Of a stretch of DNA of 19,319 nt, positions 6,777-14,092 are shown in pieces; the stretch's first letter is position 1; every line of letters begins with the position of its first letter. Where the stretch lies: assembly GCA_963766725.1 (NCBI GenBank), contig CAVYBK010000022.1, positions 1 through 19,319 of the forward strand, given 5' to 3'. The DNA is from DATEOR01 sp963766725 (GTDB taxonomy: Bacteria; Actinomycetota; Thermoleophilia; Gaiellales; Gaiellaceae). The notes beneath the pieces are model-generated. The model made no database searches, was not told the DNA's origin, and saw only the letters and a list, made by a program, of their open reading frames with translations. The position numbers and the translations under genes are program-made.

Positions 6777-7768
6777 AGAACGCGCTCGCAGTCGACGGTG
6801 GCAACTCGAAGACGGACGTCGCGGTCGTCTCGGCCGAGGGGGACGTGCTCGGCTTCGCGCGCGGCCCCGCGAGCTCGCCCCACCACATCGGCGTCGAGGG
6901 CACGGTGGAGATCGTCGCGGAGCTGATCGAAGAGGCGCTCGGCCGCCCGCCTGAGGGGCGGGTCGCGGACGTCGCCGCACTCCTCATGGCGGGCGTCGAC
7001 TTCCCGGCCGAAGAGGACGAGGTCCGCGCCGCCGTCGCGGCACGCGGCTGGGCCGATGAGATCTTCGTCGGGAACGACACCTTCGCGGTCCTCCGCGCAG
7101 GGACGGAGCGCGGCTGGGGCGTCGCCGTCGTGTGCGGCGCGGGAATCAACTGCGTCGGCGTGGCGCCCGACGGCCGGCATGCCCGCTTCCCCGCGCTCGG
7201 CGCGACCACGGGCGACTGGGGAGGCGGCTTCGACGTCGGCCTCGCAGCCACCTCGGCCGCTGCGCGCAGCGAGGACGGGCGCGGTCCGACCACATCGCTC
7301 GAACGCCTCGTCCCGGCCCACTTCGGGGTCGGCACCCCACTCGAGCTGGCAGAGGAGATCCACCGCGGCGCCATCTCGATGAGCCGTCTCGAGGAGCTTC
7401 CCCCAGTGGTCTTCGCGGCCGCCGCCGACGATGCCGTCGCCGCGCAGATCGTCGATCGACTCGCCTCGGAGGTCGTGGCTCTCTCCCGCGTCGCGCTCGA
7501 GCGCCTCGACCTCACCGAGCAGCCGGTCGAGCTCCTCCTCGGCGGCGGGCTCCTGCAGGCCGGGGACGGACGGCTCCTCGACCGCATCGAGGCCGGAATG
7601 CGCGAGGTCGGAACCGAGATCGCCGTGCGCCGCTCGTCCTCCCCACCGATCGTGGGTGCCGTTCTTCTTGCCCTCGACGCCATCGACGCCCCGCCGGAAG
7701 CCCAGGGGCGGGCCCGCGATCAGGTCGGGCAGGCGGCCGGTGGCGCGGAAAGGATGCCCGTTGGCTGA
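6773..7768 (+). CDS. BadF/BadG/BcrA/BcrD-type ATPase, amino-sugar kinase (GlcNAc/glucosamine kinase-like)
   Basis: Predicted ATP-dependent kinase of the hexokinase/Hsp70/actin fold, group that includes N-acetylglucosamine kinase, MurK and GspK. The 331-residue product shows phosphate-1 motif AVDGGNSKTDVAVV (6-19), a catalytic-region GNDTFAVLRAG, phosphate-2 motif VVCGAGINCVGV, GDWGGGFDVG, and the adenosine motif LLLGGGLLQ. It starts at a GTG overlapping the GH4 stop by 4 bases; longer in-frame starts lie inside GH4. In this operon its job is probably to phosphorylate the 6-OH of the imported amino sugar or disaccharide so that GH4 and the SIS enzyme can act. Members of this family also include 2-hydroxyacyl-CoA dehydratase activators, but those carry cysteine clusters not seen here. 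The last about 25 residues are low-complexity. Confidence 0.85.
   Translation: MKNALAVDGGNSKTDVAVVSAEGDVLGFARGPASSPHHIGVEGTVEIVAELIEEALGRPPEGRVADVAALLMAGVDFPAEEDEVRAAVAARGWADEIFVGNDTFAVLRAGTERGWGVAVVCGAGINCVGVAPDGRHARFPALGATTGDWGGGFDVGLAATSAAARSEDGRGPTTSLERLVPAHFGVGTPLELAEEIHRGAISMSRLEELPPVVFAAAADDAVAAQIVDRLASEVVALSRVALERLDLTEQPVELLLGGGLLQAGDGRLLDRIEAGMREVGTEIAVRRSSSPPIVGAVLLALDAIDAPPEAQGRARDQVGQAAGGAERMPVG
7747..7754 (+). promoter_or_regulatory. Ribosome binding site deciding a TTG start
   Basis: GGAAAGGA lies 6 bases before the TTG at 7761, inside the end of the kinase gene. It supports TTG as the start of the ABC ATPase, where the domain begins (LADVRFEQATKIY). Confidence 0.6.
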
Positions 7769-8837
7769 CGTCCGCTTCGAGCAGGCGACCAAGATCTACG
7801 CCGGCACCGATGCCCCTGCCGTCGACGCACTCGACCTCCACATCGAGAACGGAGAGTTCGTCGTCCTCGTCGGCCCGTCTGGGTCGGGGAAGACGACCGC
7901 GCTGCGCATGCTCGCGGGCCTCGAGGAGGTGGACGCGGGGGCGATCTACATCGGCGACCGCGACGTCACCGATCTGGCGCCGAAGAAGCGCGACGTAGCG
8001 ATGGTCTTCCAGAACTACGCGCTCTACCCGTATTTGACCGTCGAGGCGAACATCGGCTTCCCCCTCCGCATTGCGCGCGTCAAGAAGGAGGAGCGTGCGG
8101 AACGGGTACTCGAGGTCGCCAAGCTTCTCGGCCTCGAGCCGTACCTCCAGCGCAAACCCGGCCAGCTTTCCGGCGGCCAGCGGCAGCGGGTCGCGATGGG
8201 CCGAGCGATCGTCCGCCAGCCGTCGGTGTTCCTCATGGACGAGCCGCTGTCCAACCTCGACGCGAAGCTCCGCGTGCAGATGCGCGCCGACGTCGCCGCG
8301 CTCCAGTCCCGCCTCGGCGTGACGACGGTGTACGTCACGCACGACCAGGCCGAGGCGATGACCCTCGGGAACCGCGTCGTCGTCATGTCGGACGGGCGCG
8401 TGCAGCAATGCGGGCCGCCCCGCGAGCTCTACGAGTCGCCGACCAACACCTTCGTGGCGAGCTTCATCGGCTCGCCGGCGATGAACCTCCTGACCGTCCC
8501 GGTCGAGGGCGGCACGCTCACGATTGGCGGCGAGCCCGTCCAAGTGCCCGCCGCCGCGACGGCGAACGGCCGCGCGAGCCTCGTGCTCGGATTCCGGCCG
8601 GAGGCGCTCGACCTCGCGTCCGAGGGGATCCCGGCCGAGGTCGAAGTCGTCGAGGAGATCGGGGCGGACGCCTACGTCTTCTGCGTCGCCGAGGTGGCCG
8701 GGGAGACGACGAAGCTCGTTGCGCGAACGGACTGGCGAAGCGCCCCCGAGCGCGGCGAGCCGGTCAAGCTCAAGCCTCACGCCGACGAGGCTCATGTCTT
8801 CGACCCCGAGACCGGCGAACGGATCGGCGAGCCATGA
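7761..8837 (+). CDS. ABC sugar transporter ATP-binding protein, MsmK/UgpC/MalK type
   Basis: Cytoplasmic ATPase that powers the two permeases of this operon. From the TTG start the protein has 358 residues, normal for the MalK/UgpC family. Motifs: Walker A GPSGSGKT (38-45), Q-loop Gln84 in MVFQNYALYP, signature LSGGQ (136-140), Walker B FLMDEP (157-162) and switch His194 (YVTHDQAEAM). After about residue 235 follows the OB-type regulatory domain of this family (FIGSPAMNLL, LGFRPEALDL). Many actinobacteria use one shared MsmK encoded elsewhere; here the ATPase is inside the operon, so the importer is complete apart from the frameshifted binding protein. It overlaps the kinase stop by 8 bases and the next ATG by 4 bases. 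Confidence 0.95.
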   Translation: MADVRFEQATKIYAGTDAPAVDALDLHIENGEFVVLVGPSGSGKTTALRMLAGLEEVDAGAIYIGDRDVTDLAPKKRDVAMVFQNYALYPYLTVEANIGFPLRIARVKKEERAERVLEVAKLLGLEPYLQRKPGQLSGGQRQRVAMGRAIVRQPSVFLMDEPLSNLDAKLRVQMRADVAALQSRLGVTTVYVTHDQAEAMTLGNRVVVMSDGRVQQCGPPRELYESPTNTFVASFIGSPAMNLLTVPVEGGTLTIGGEPVQVPAAATANGRASLVLGFRPEALDLASEGIPAEVEVVEEIGADAYVFCVAEVAGETTKLVARTDWRSAPERGEPVKLKPHADEAHVFDPETGERIGEP

Positions 8838-9886
8838 GCCGCCCGGGCGCACTCTTCCTCTCCGAGATCCGCGGCCAACCGAACGCGATCGGCAGGCTGC
8901 TCGAGCACACCTCCGAGTACGACGCGGTCGCCGCGGAGATCACGAAGCGCGCTCCGGCTCCGATCCGGCTCGTGGGACACGGCTCCTCGGACGCGGCGGC
9001 GTCCTACGGCGTCTATGCGTTCGGGGTCCTCGCCGGCCTGACCGCGATGCGGGACTCGATCTCGCTGACGACCTACTATGACGCGAAGCTCGACGTCTCG
9101 AGCTCGGCCGTCATCGCCCTGTCGCAGTCGGGCCAGACACGGGACGTCGTCGAGTACGTGGAACGGATGCGGGCCCGCGGCGCCTTCACCATCGCTCTCA
9201 CCAACGATCCCCACTCCGCACTCGCCCGGGCGGCGGAAGCGACCCTCCCCCTCCTCGCGGGGCCGGAACGATCGGTCGCGGCGTCAAAGACCTACATGAA
9301 CCAGCTCGCCTCGCTCGCGCTCCTCGCGGGTGGAGCGGCCGGCAAGGTACGGAAGATCGCCGACGGCCTGCGGCGCGTCACCGAGCAGATGGCCGAGATG
9401 CTCGACCCGCTCGGCCTTCGCGCCGGCGAGATCGCTCCCGCCTTCACCTACGTCGAGCGGATGTTCGTCATCGGTCGCGGTTTCGAGTTCGCCACCGCAC
9501 GGGAGGTCGCGCTCAAGCTGACCGAGACGTGTCGCGTCGCAGCGGAGCCGTTGACCGCCACGGACCTCGCGCACGGGCCGGTCGCAGCCATCGAAGCGCT
9601 CTTCCCGGTCTGGGCGATCGCTTCGCACGACGAGACACTCGCGGCGGTCATCGAGGCGGCCGTCCGCGCTCGAGCTGCGGGTGCAACCCTCGTCGCGAGC
9701 GGGAGCGCGGCGGCCAAGATCCCACATGCGGCCTTCTCGCTTCCCGTGCCGCGCCCTTCCCGGCCCGCGTTCGCGCCACTGCTCTCCGTCGTCGCCGGCC
9801 AGCTCTTCGCGGCGGCGCTGGCTCGGGCCAAAGGGCTCGACGCGGACCATCCCGAGCAGCTGACCAAGGTCACGCTCGCGCAGTAG
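8834..9886 (+). CDS. Double-SIS aminosugar-phosphate deaminase/isomerase (NagB-II/AgaS/GlmS C-terminal-like)
   Basis: Predicted cytoplasmic glucosamine-6-phosphate deaminase or related keto-amine isomerase. The 350-residue protein matches the isomerase half of GlmS without the glutamine amidotransferase domain, so it likely releases ammonia rather than making glucosamine-6-P from glutamine. First SIS domain: GHGSSDAAA (48-56), ALSQSGQTRDVV (95-106), ERSVAASKTYMNQ. Second SIS domain: GRGFEFATAREVALKLTE, with Glu224, then DLAHGP with His248, and the C-terminal tail DADHPEQLTKVTLAQ with Lys345. These align with GlmS residues used in ring opening and isomerisation (Glu488, His504, Lys603). The presence of this enzyme is the best evidence that the operon handles an amino sugar. 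MurQ is also a SIS enzyme, but has one SIS domain and other motifs. Confidence 0.88.
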   Translation: MSRPGALFLSEIRGQPNAIGRLLEHTSEYDAVAAEITKRAPAPIRLVGHGSSDAAASYGVYAFGVLAGLTAMRDSISLTTYYDAKLDVSSSAVIALSQSGQTRDVVEYVERMRARGAFTIALTNDPHSALARAAEATLPLLAGPERSVAASKTYMNQLASLALLAGGAAGKVRKIADGLRRVTEQMAEMLDPLGLRAGEIAPAFTYVERMFVIGRGFEFATAREVALKLTETCRVAAEPLTATDLAHGPVAAIEALFPVWAIASHDETLAAVIEAAVRARAAGATLVASGSAAAKIPHAAFSLPVPRPSRPAFAPLLSVVAGQLFAAALARAKGLDADHPEQLTKVTLAQ

Positions 9887-9894
9887 CCGCGGCC

Positions 9895-10485
9895 GTGCGC
9901 GTCGCCCTCACATTCGACACCGAGCACCCCGACCGCCCGTGCTCGGGAACGGCACTAGAGCTCATCCTGTCCTCGCTCGGGGATGCGGGTGCGCCTGCAA
10001 CCTTCTTCATCCAGGGGCGCTGGACCCGGTCGAGCCCCGGCGAGGCGAGGAGGATCTCGTCAGCGGGTCATCTGATCGGGAACCACTCGCACCATCACGC
10101 TCCCATGGACTCGCTCACCGAGGCGGGCTTCCGCGAGGACGTCCGTGAGGCCGAGGCGATGATCCGGGAAATCACAGGGGTCGACCCGCGGCCATGGTTT
10201 CGCTGCCCGTTCGGCGCAGGGATGGACGACCCGGAGGTGCTCCGCCGCCTCGAGGAGCTGGGTTACGTGCATGTCGGCTGGGACGTCGACCCACGCGACT
10301 GGCACGAGGACTCGGATGCCGACGCCGTTGAGCGACGAGTGTTGGAGGGAATCCGCGCGCGCGACGACTCGATCGTCCTCATGCACTCGTGGCCGGACTC
10401 GACCGCAGAGGCTCTGCCGCGCATCCTTGACGGGCTCGCCGCGGAGGGAGCGGAGCTCGTCGACGTCGCGACCCTGGGCGGTTAG
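9895..10485 (+). CDS. Signal-less CE4 polysaccharide-deacetylase-family protein
   Basis: Predicted metal-dependent N-deacetylase with a NodB-homology domain filling the whole 196 residues. There is no signal peptide or membrane segment, unlike most CE4 enzymes that act on cell wall or chitin, so it probably works in the cytoplasm. Motifs: TFDTEH (6-11, base position Asp8), HSHHH (64-68, metal His64 and His68), RCPFG (103-107), DVDPRDW (130s) and LMHSW with His164. Motif 1 is normally TFDD; here the second Asp, a metal ligand, is Thr9 followed by Glu10. The GTG at 9895 is 8 bases after the SIS stop, and no start suits better. As last gene of an amino-sugar operon lacking NagA, it may remove acetyl groups from the imported sugar, the role ChbG plays in E. 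coli. Function is inferred. Confidence 0.82.
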   Translation: MRVALTFDTEHPDRPCSGTALELILSSLGDAGAPATFFIQGRWTRSSPGEARRISSAGHLIGNHSHHHAPMDSLTEAGFREDVREAEAMIREITGVDPRPWFRCPFGAGMDDPEVLRRLEELGYVHVGWDVDPRDWHEDSDADAVERRVLEGIRARDDSIVLMHSWPDSTAEALPRILDGLAAEGAELVDVATLGG

Positions 10486-10511
10486 GCGGATTCGATCCCA
10501 GCTGCGCCCGT

Positions 10512-11822
10512 TTAGCCGCGGTCGGCGAGGGTCCGCTCGAGAGCCTCGCCATCAACAGTCGAAGGGCGTTCGTCCCTCGGCCGGACGAGGTACCAGGTCT
10601 CGACCTCGCCCTTCCCTTTGACCGCGATCGTCCCGCGCGGCTCGCACTCGAAGTCGTCGGCGAGCAGCTCGTACGTCGCGCGCGTGATCTGGATCCTGCC
10701 CGGCGTGCCGTAGGACTCCATGCGGCTGGCCGTGTTCACGGCGTCGCCCCAGAGGTCGTAGAGAAAGCGCTTCCGGCCGATGACGCCGGCCACGACCGGG
10801 CCCGAGTTGATGCCGATTCGAAGCTCGAGGCCGAGGTGCCCGGCTTCGCCCTCGGCGCGCATCGCATCCAGCATGTCGAGCGCCATCAGCGCGAGCGCGC
10901 ACGCGTGGTCCGGGCGCGGCTCCGGAACGCCCGCGGCGACCATGTAGCAGTCGCCGATGGTCTTGATCTTCTCGAGCCCGTGCTGCTCCGCGAGGTCGTC
11001 GAAGTGGCTGAAGAGATGGTCGAGACAGCCGACGACCTCGGCGGGCGTGAGCCGCTCCGACCACGGCGTGAAGTCGACCACGTCCGCGAAGAGGATGGAC
11101 GCCGATCCGAACTGGTCCGCGATCGGCTGGGACTCGGCCTTCAGCCTGTCGGCGATCGAGCGCGGCAGGATGTTGAGCAGGAGGTTCTCGGCCTTCTGCT
11201 GCTCCACCCGGAGCGCGGCCAGCGCATCGCTCCGCTGCTTCGCGAACAGCGCCAGCAGCGTGAACACCATGGTCCCGCCGACGGCGACGTTCATCGCCAG
11301 CATGATGCTCGTGAACCAGTCCGGCGGCGGTGTCCAGATCGGGCCGATGATCTCGCCGGCGAGCCCCGATCCGAGGAAGACGAGTACGTACGCGACGTAC
11401 CAGCGGGCCGCCGACCTCACGTTCGAGAAGACGAGCGCCCCGAGCGGCGCGAGGATCCCCCAGAGGCCGACGCCGCCAGACGCGAGGAACCCACCGAGCG
11501 GGATCATGGACATCGTCGGCGCGAGCAGGATGTCGACCTGGTTCACGCGCAGCAGGCGCGCGAAGTTGCCCGTTCGCGAGAACGCGATGATGGCAGCGAG
11601 CAGCACGGCGAGGTAGACGAGGGGCACCACACCGACCGGCGAGCGGAACGCGAGATACAGGCCTCCCCAGAGCCCCGCGATCGGCAGGATCAACACCGAG
11701 ATCAGGACAAGGAGCGCCTTGCGAGCGCGCAGATCCTCGTCGTCGCGCGGATCCGCGCCGACGAGCGCCAGGCGCGCGGTGACGCGGTCGATCTTCGATC
11801 TGAGCGGGCTGAAGAGGCCCAT
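10512..11822 (-). CDS. Membrane-bound class III adenylate cyclase
   Basis: Predicted cyclase making cAMP at the inner membrane. The 436-residue protein has about six hydrophobic segments between residues 37 and 195, a short charged signalling helix (RVEQQKAENLLLNILPRSIA), and a class III catalytic domain from about 238 to 420. Metal-binding Asp247 (FADVVDFTPWSE) and Asp291 (KTIGDCYMVAAGVP), adenine-selecting Lys287 and Asp356 (LYDLWGDAVN), and transition-state Asn363 and Arg367 (AVNTASRMES) are all in place. It should therefore be active and ATP-specific. It lies 40 bases downstream of the DUF4239 gene on the same strand, so the two are probably co-transcribed. Its stop converges on the CE4 gene with 26 bases between, and no clear terminator is visible there. 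Confidence 0.92.
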   Translation of the reverse strand: MGLFSPLRSKIDRVTARLALVGADPRDDEDLRARKALLVLISVLILPIAGLWGGLYLAFRSPVGVVPLVYLAVLLAAIIAFSRTGNFARLLRVNQVDILLAPTMSMIPLGGFLASGGVGLWGILAPLGALVFSNVRSAARWYVAYVLVFLGSGLAGEIIGPIWTPPPDWFTSIMLAMNVAVGGTMVFTLLALFAKQRSDALAALRVEQQKAENLLLNILPRSIADRLKAESQPIADQFGSASILFADVVDFTPWSERLTPAEVVGCLDHLFSHFDDLAEQHGLEKIKTIGDCYMVAAGVPEPRPDHACALALMALDMLDAMRAEGEAGHLGLELRIGINSGPVVAGVIGRKRFLYDLWGDAVNTASRMESYGTPGRIQITRATYELLADDFECEPRGTIAVKGKGEVETWYLVRPRDERPSTVDGEALERTLADRG

Positions 11823-11862
11823 CGCGGGGGACGTTACTTGCGCCCGCCGGAGGGCTGCTGGA

Positions 11863-12657
11863 CTACGGCTCGGGTGCGCTCGCCGCCGGCGGCAGCTCCA
11901 TCGAGGCGCGCAGGTTCACGAGCGGCGCGTCCGGAACCTGGATGAGACCGCGCGTCGGCCGGTCGAGGTCGAACGTGACGAGCAAGAGCACGGTGATCAG
12001 CCCTGCCGCGAGCATGACCGTGGCCACGCCTCGGCCGAGGATCGCGAGGTAGAAGGCGAGCAGGGCGAGCGCGACGGCCGCGCCGCCCACCTCGACGGCG
12101 AGCACGGCACCGGGCACCCGGTTGTCCAGAGCGCCAATGCGGGTCGTCTCCGCGTCGAACATCTCGTTGAGTGACTCGACATATAGGCGCGGCGCGCTCG
12201 CGACCGGCGCCTCGTCGAGCTCCTGCCCGGCAAGCGCCCAGAGCTCTCGCTGCAGCCGGTCGCCCGCGGTCTCGGCCTCCCGCTCCGCTGCGCTGCCCGG
12301 AACGGCGTTCGAAATGACGATGGTCGTGTCCGTGTAGCGCACGAGGCGCTCGAGCGACTGCGTGCGGATCGGCTCGGGCAGAGTCTGGGCTCGCAGGTAG
12401 GTCGTGCCGATCGCGTTCGCCTCGTCGACGACTGCGGTGCGGCGGGCCTCGTACCGTCCCACCGCGAGGGCGAGGCCGAAGGCGAGGACGAGCCCGACCA
12501 GGCCGAGGAGCGCAGCCTGCAGAACGCCGAAGGGCTCTCGGAGATGCTCGGACCGGTGCCGCAGGTAGCGGCCGAGAACGAGGCCGATCGCGGTCGTGCC
12601 GAGGACGACCGCCAGCAGGATGAGCGCGACCTCCCAGCTCGAGAGGCGAAAGAACAT
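11863..12657 (-). CDS. DUF4239 (bestrophin-like) membrane protein
   Basis: A 264-residue integral membrane protein of the DUF4239 type, distantly compared with bestrophin channels; its function is not known. Two hydrophobic segments near the N-terminus (about 8-28 and 46-66) are followed by the family hallmark RYEARRTAVVDEANAIGTT, a helical soluble region (about 80-185), and two more membrane segments (about 187-210 and 213-235). The C-terminal tail is Pro/Ala-rich. The start is ATG at 12655-12657. It lies directly upstream of the cyclase gene on the same strand, which suggests a shared transcript. It is divergent from the universal stress protein gene, with about 96 bases between. Confidence 0.75.
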   Translation of the reverse strand: MFFRLSSWEVALILLAVVLGTTAIGLVLGRYLRHRSEHLREPFGVLQAALLGLVGLVLAFGLALAVGRYEARRTAVVDEANAIGTTYLRAQTLPEPIRTQSLERLVRYTDTTIVISNAVPGSAAEREAETAGDRLQRELWALAGQELDEAPVASAPRLYVESLNEMFDAETTRIGALDNRVPGAVLAVEVGGAAVALALLAFYLAILGRGVATVMLAAGLITVLLLVTFDLDRPTRGLIQVPDAPLVNLRASMELPPAASAPEP

Positions 12658-12753
12658 GCGCCAACGCTAGTGAGCGGCAGGTGCGTGCGCAACGACCCGA
12701 CCGCTTGCGGGCGTCGCGTCGGGGCGAGCCGGGTACCCTTCCAGGCCGTGCCG

Positions 12754-13134
12754 GTGAACACGATCCTCGTCGCCTACGACGACCCCGCGAGCCAGACGCT
12801 CGGGCGCGCCGCCGACTACGCCGAGCAGCTGGGCGCGTCGCTGATCGTCACGAACGTCGTGCCACCGAAGGATGGGACGCCGGACGCGGAGCGCCTGGCC
12901 CGGGAGCGGCTCGAGCAGGCACGGTCCTACCTCGAGGGACGCGGCCTCACCGCTGATCTCGTTCCCACGAAGGGCACGCCGGCGGACGCCATCGTCGGTC
13001 TCGCGCAGGAGCGCAACGTCGACCTGATCGTCGTCGGAAGCCGCCACAAGCGGTTCTTCGAGCGGCTCGTCGAAGGAAGCGTCAACCAGAACGTCCTGCG
13101 CCGAGCCGGCTGCGACGTGCTCGTCGTCTACTAA
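12754..13134 (+). CDS. Universal stress protein (UspA family), single domain
   Basis: Small cytoplasmic protein of the UspA fold, about 126 residues from the GTG at 12754. The N-terminal strand NTILVAYDDPAS and the C-terminal region DLIVVGSRHKRFFERLVEGS then VLRRAGCDVLVVY are typical. The ATP-binding signature GxxGx9GS is altered: the second glycine is His (GSRH), while the GSV part is kept. ATP binding is therefore uncertain. An in-frame GTG two codons upstream (12748) is an alternative; the AGG at 12743-12745 has better spacing to 12754. The open frame extends to 12544 but that part overlaps the DUF4239 gene and does not look like the family. It ends 7 bases before the TauE gene, so the two form a likely operon. 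Confidence 0.88.
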   Translation: MNTILVAYDDPASQTLGRAADYAEQLGASLIVTNVVPPKDGTPDAERLARERLEQARSYLEGRGLTADLVPTKGTPADAIVGLAQERNVDLIVVGSRHKRFFERLVEGSVNQNVLRRAGCDVLVVY

Positions 13135-13141
13135 GTCGCCC

Positions 13142-14092
13142 GTGCCAGACACTCACGATCCACGGCTTGCTATCGCGGGCCTCCTGATCGGAATCCTCGT
13201 CGGCATGACCGGGATGGGCGGCGGCTCGCTGATGACGCCGATGCTCATCCTCTTCTTCAAGTTCGACCCCGCGATCGCCGTGGGGACGGACATCCTGCAC
13301 GGCGCGATCTTCAAGTCCTTCGGCGCGGCGCGGCACCGACGGCTCGGGACTGTCCGCCTGCGCCTCGGGCTCTGGATGCTCGTCGGCAGCGCGCCCATGT
13401 CGCTCGTGGGCGTGTGGACGGTCGGCTACCTGACCCACCGTTACGGGGAAGGCGTCGACTCGGTGCAGGGCAAGATCCTGGCGATCATGCTGATCGTCGG
13501 CGGCCTGGCCTTCCTGGCCAAGGCGATCATGCACCCGGTCGGCCCGCAGAAGGAGCTCGGGCACCTCTCGAACCGCGACCGGATCGTCGCAGTGTGCATC
13601 GGAGCGGTGGGCGGGTTCGTCGTCGGCCTCACTTCGGTCGGGAGCGGAACGCTCTTCGGCCTCGCGCTGCTGATCTCGTTCCCGCTCAGCGCCAAGATCA
13701 TCGTCGGGACGGACATCTTCCATGCCGCCGCGCTCCTCTGGGTCGCGGGCCTCGGCCACCTCGTCGCGGGCAACGTCGACGTGGGCGCGATCGGCTGGCT
13801 CCTGGTCGGCTCGATCCCGGGCGTCCTCATCGGCAGCCAGATCAGCGTGGGCATCCCGGACCGGATGCTCCGCTTCGCGCTCGCGGCAGCGCTCATCCTC
13901 AGCGGGATCAAGCTGCTCGCGGTTCCCTATGCCAACCAAATCGTCGTCGCCTCGATCATCGGCGGGCTGAGCGCGCTTGCCGCGTGGGGGGTCGTCCGCT
14001 TCATGCGTCGGAGAGGGCTCGCCGGCTCGTTGGAGACCGGCCCGCCGGGGAGGCGGGACCTTCTCCCCGAGCGCGAACAGCCCAAGAGCTAG
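13142..14092 (+). CDS. TauE/SafE family membrane exporter (sulfite/organosulfonate type)
   Basis: Predicted anion exporter of the inner membrane, 316 residues with about eight membrane segments in two repeats. The repeat signatures are VGMTGMGGGSLMTPML near residue 20-35 and VGLTSVGSGTLFGLALL near 166-182, typical of the family; each is followed by GTDI (VGTDILHGA, VGTDIFHAA). The C-terminal tail of about 25 residues is polar and Arg/Pro-rich. The start is a GTG 7 bases after the universal stress protein stop. Substrate cannot be read from sequence; known members move sulfite, sulfoacetate or related anions. Its stop codon abuts the stop of the opposite-strand MscS gene with no base between. 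Confidence 0.9.
   Translation: MPDTHDPRLAIAGLLIGILVGMTGMGGGSLMTPMLILFFKFDPAIAVGTDILHGAIFKSFGAARHRRLGTVRLRLGLWMLVGSAPMSLVGVWTVGYLTHRYGEGVDSVQGKILAIMLIVGGLAFLAKAIMHPVGPQKELGHLSNRDRIVAVCIGAVGGFVVGLTSVGSGTLFGLALLISFPLSAKIIVGTDIFHAAALLWVAGLGHLVAGNVDVGAIGWLLVGSIPGVLIGSQISVGIPDRMLRFALAAALILSGIKLLAVPYANQIVVASIIGGLSALAAWGVVRFMRRRGLAGSLETGPPGRRDLLPEREQPKS

Noticed and set aside
10486..10511. Bidirectional terminator between CE4 and cyclase genes
   Set aside because: No stem longer than a few bases and no T-tract visible.
10836..11945. Long plus-strand open frame opposite the adenylate cyclase
   Set aside because: Very charged low-complexity translation typical of antisense frames in GC-rich DNA; the cyclase on the other strand has complete motifs.
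12544..12753. N-terminal extension of the universal stress protein
   Set aside because: Overlaps the DUF4239 coding region and is low-complexity; the family domain begins at 12754.
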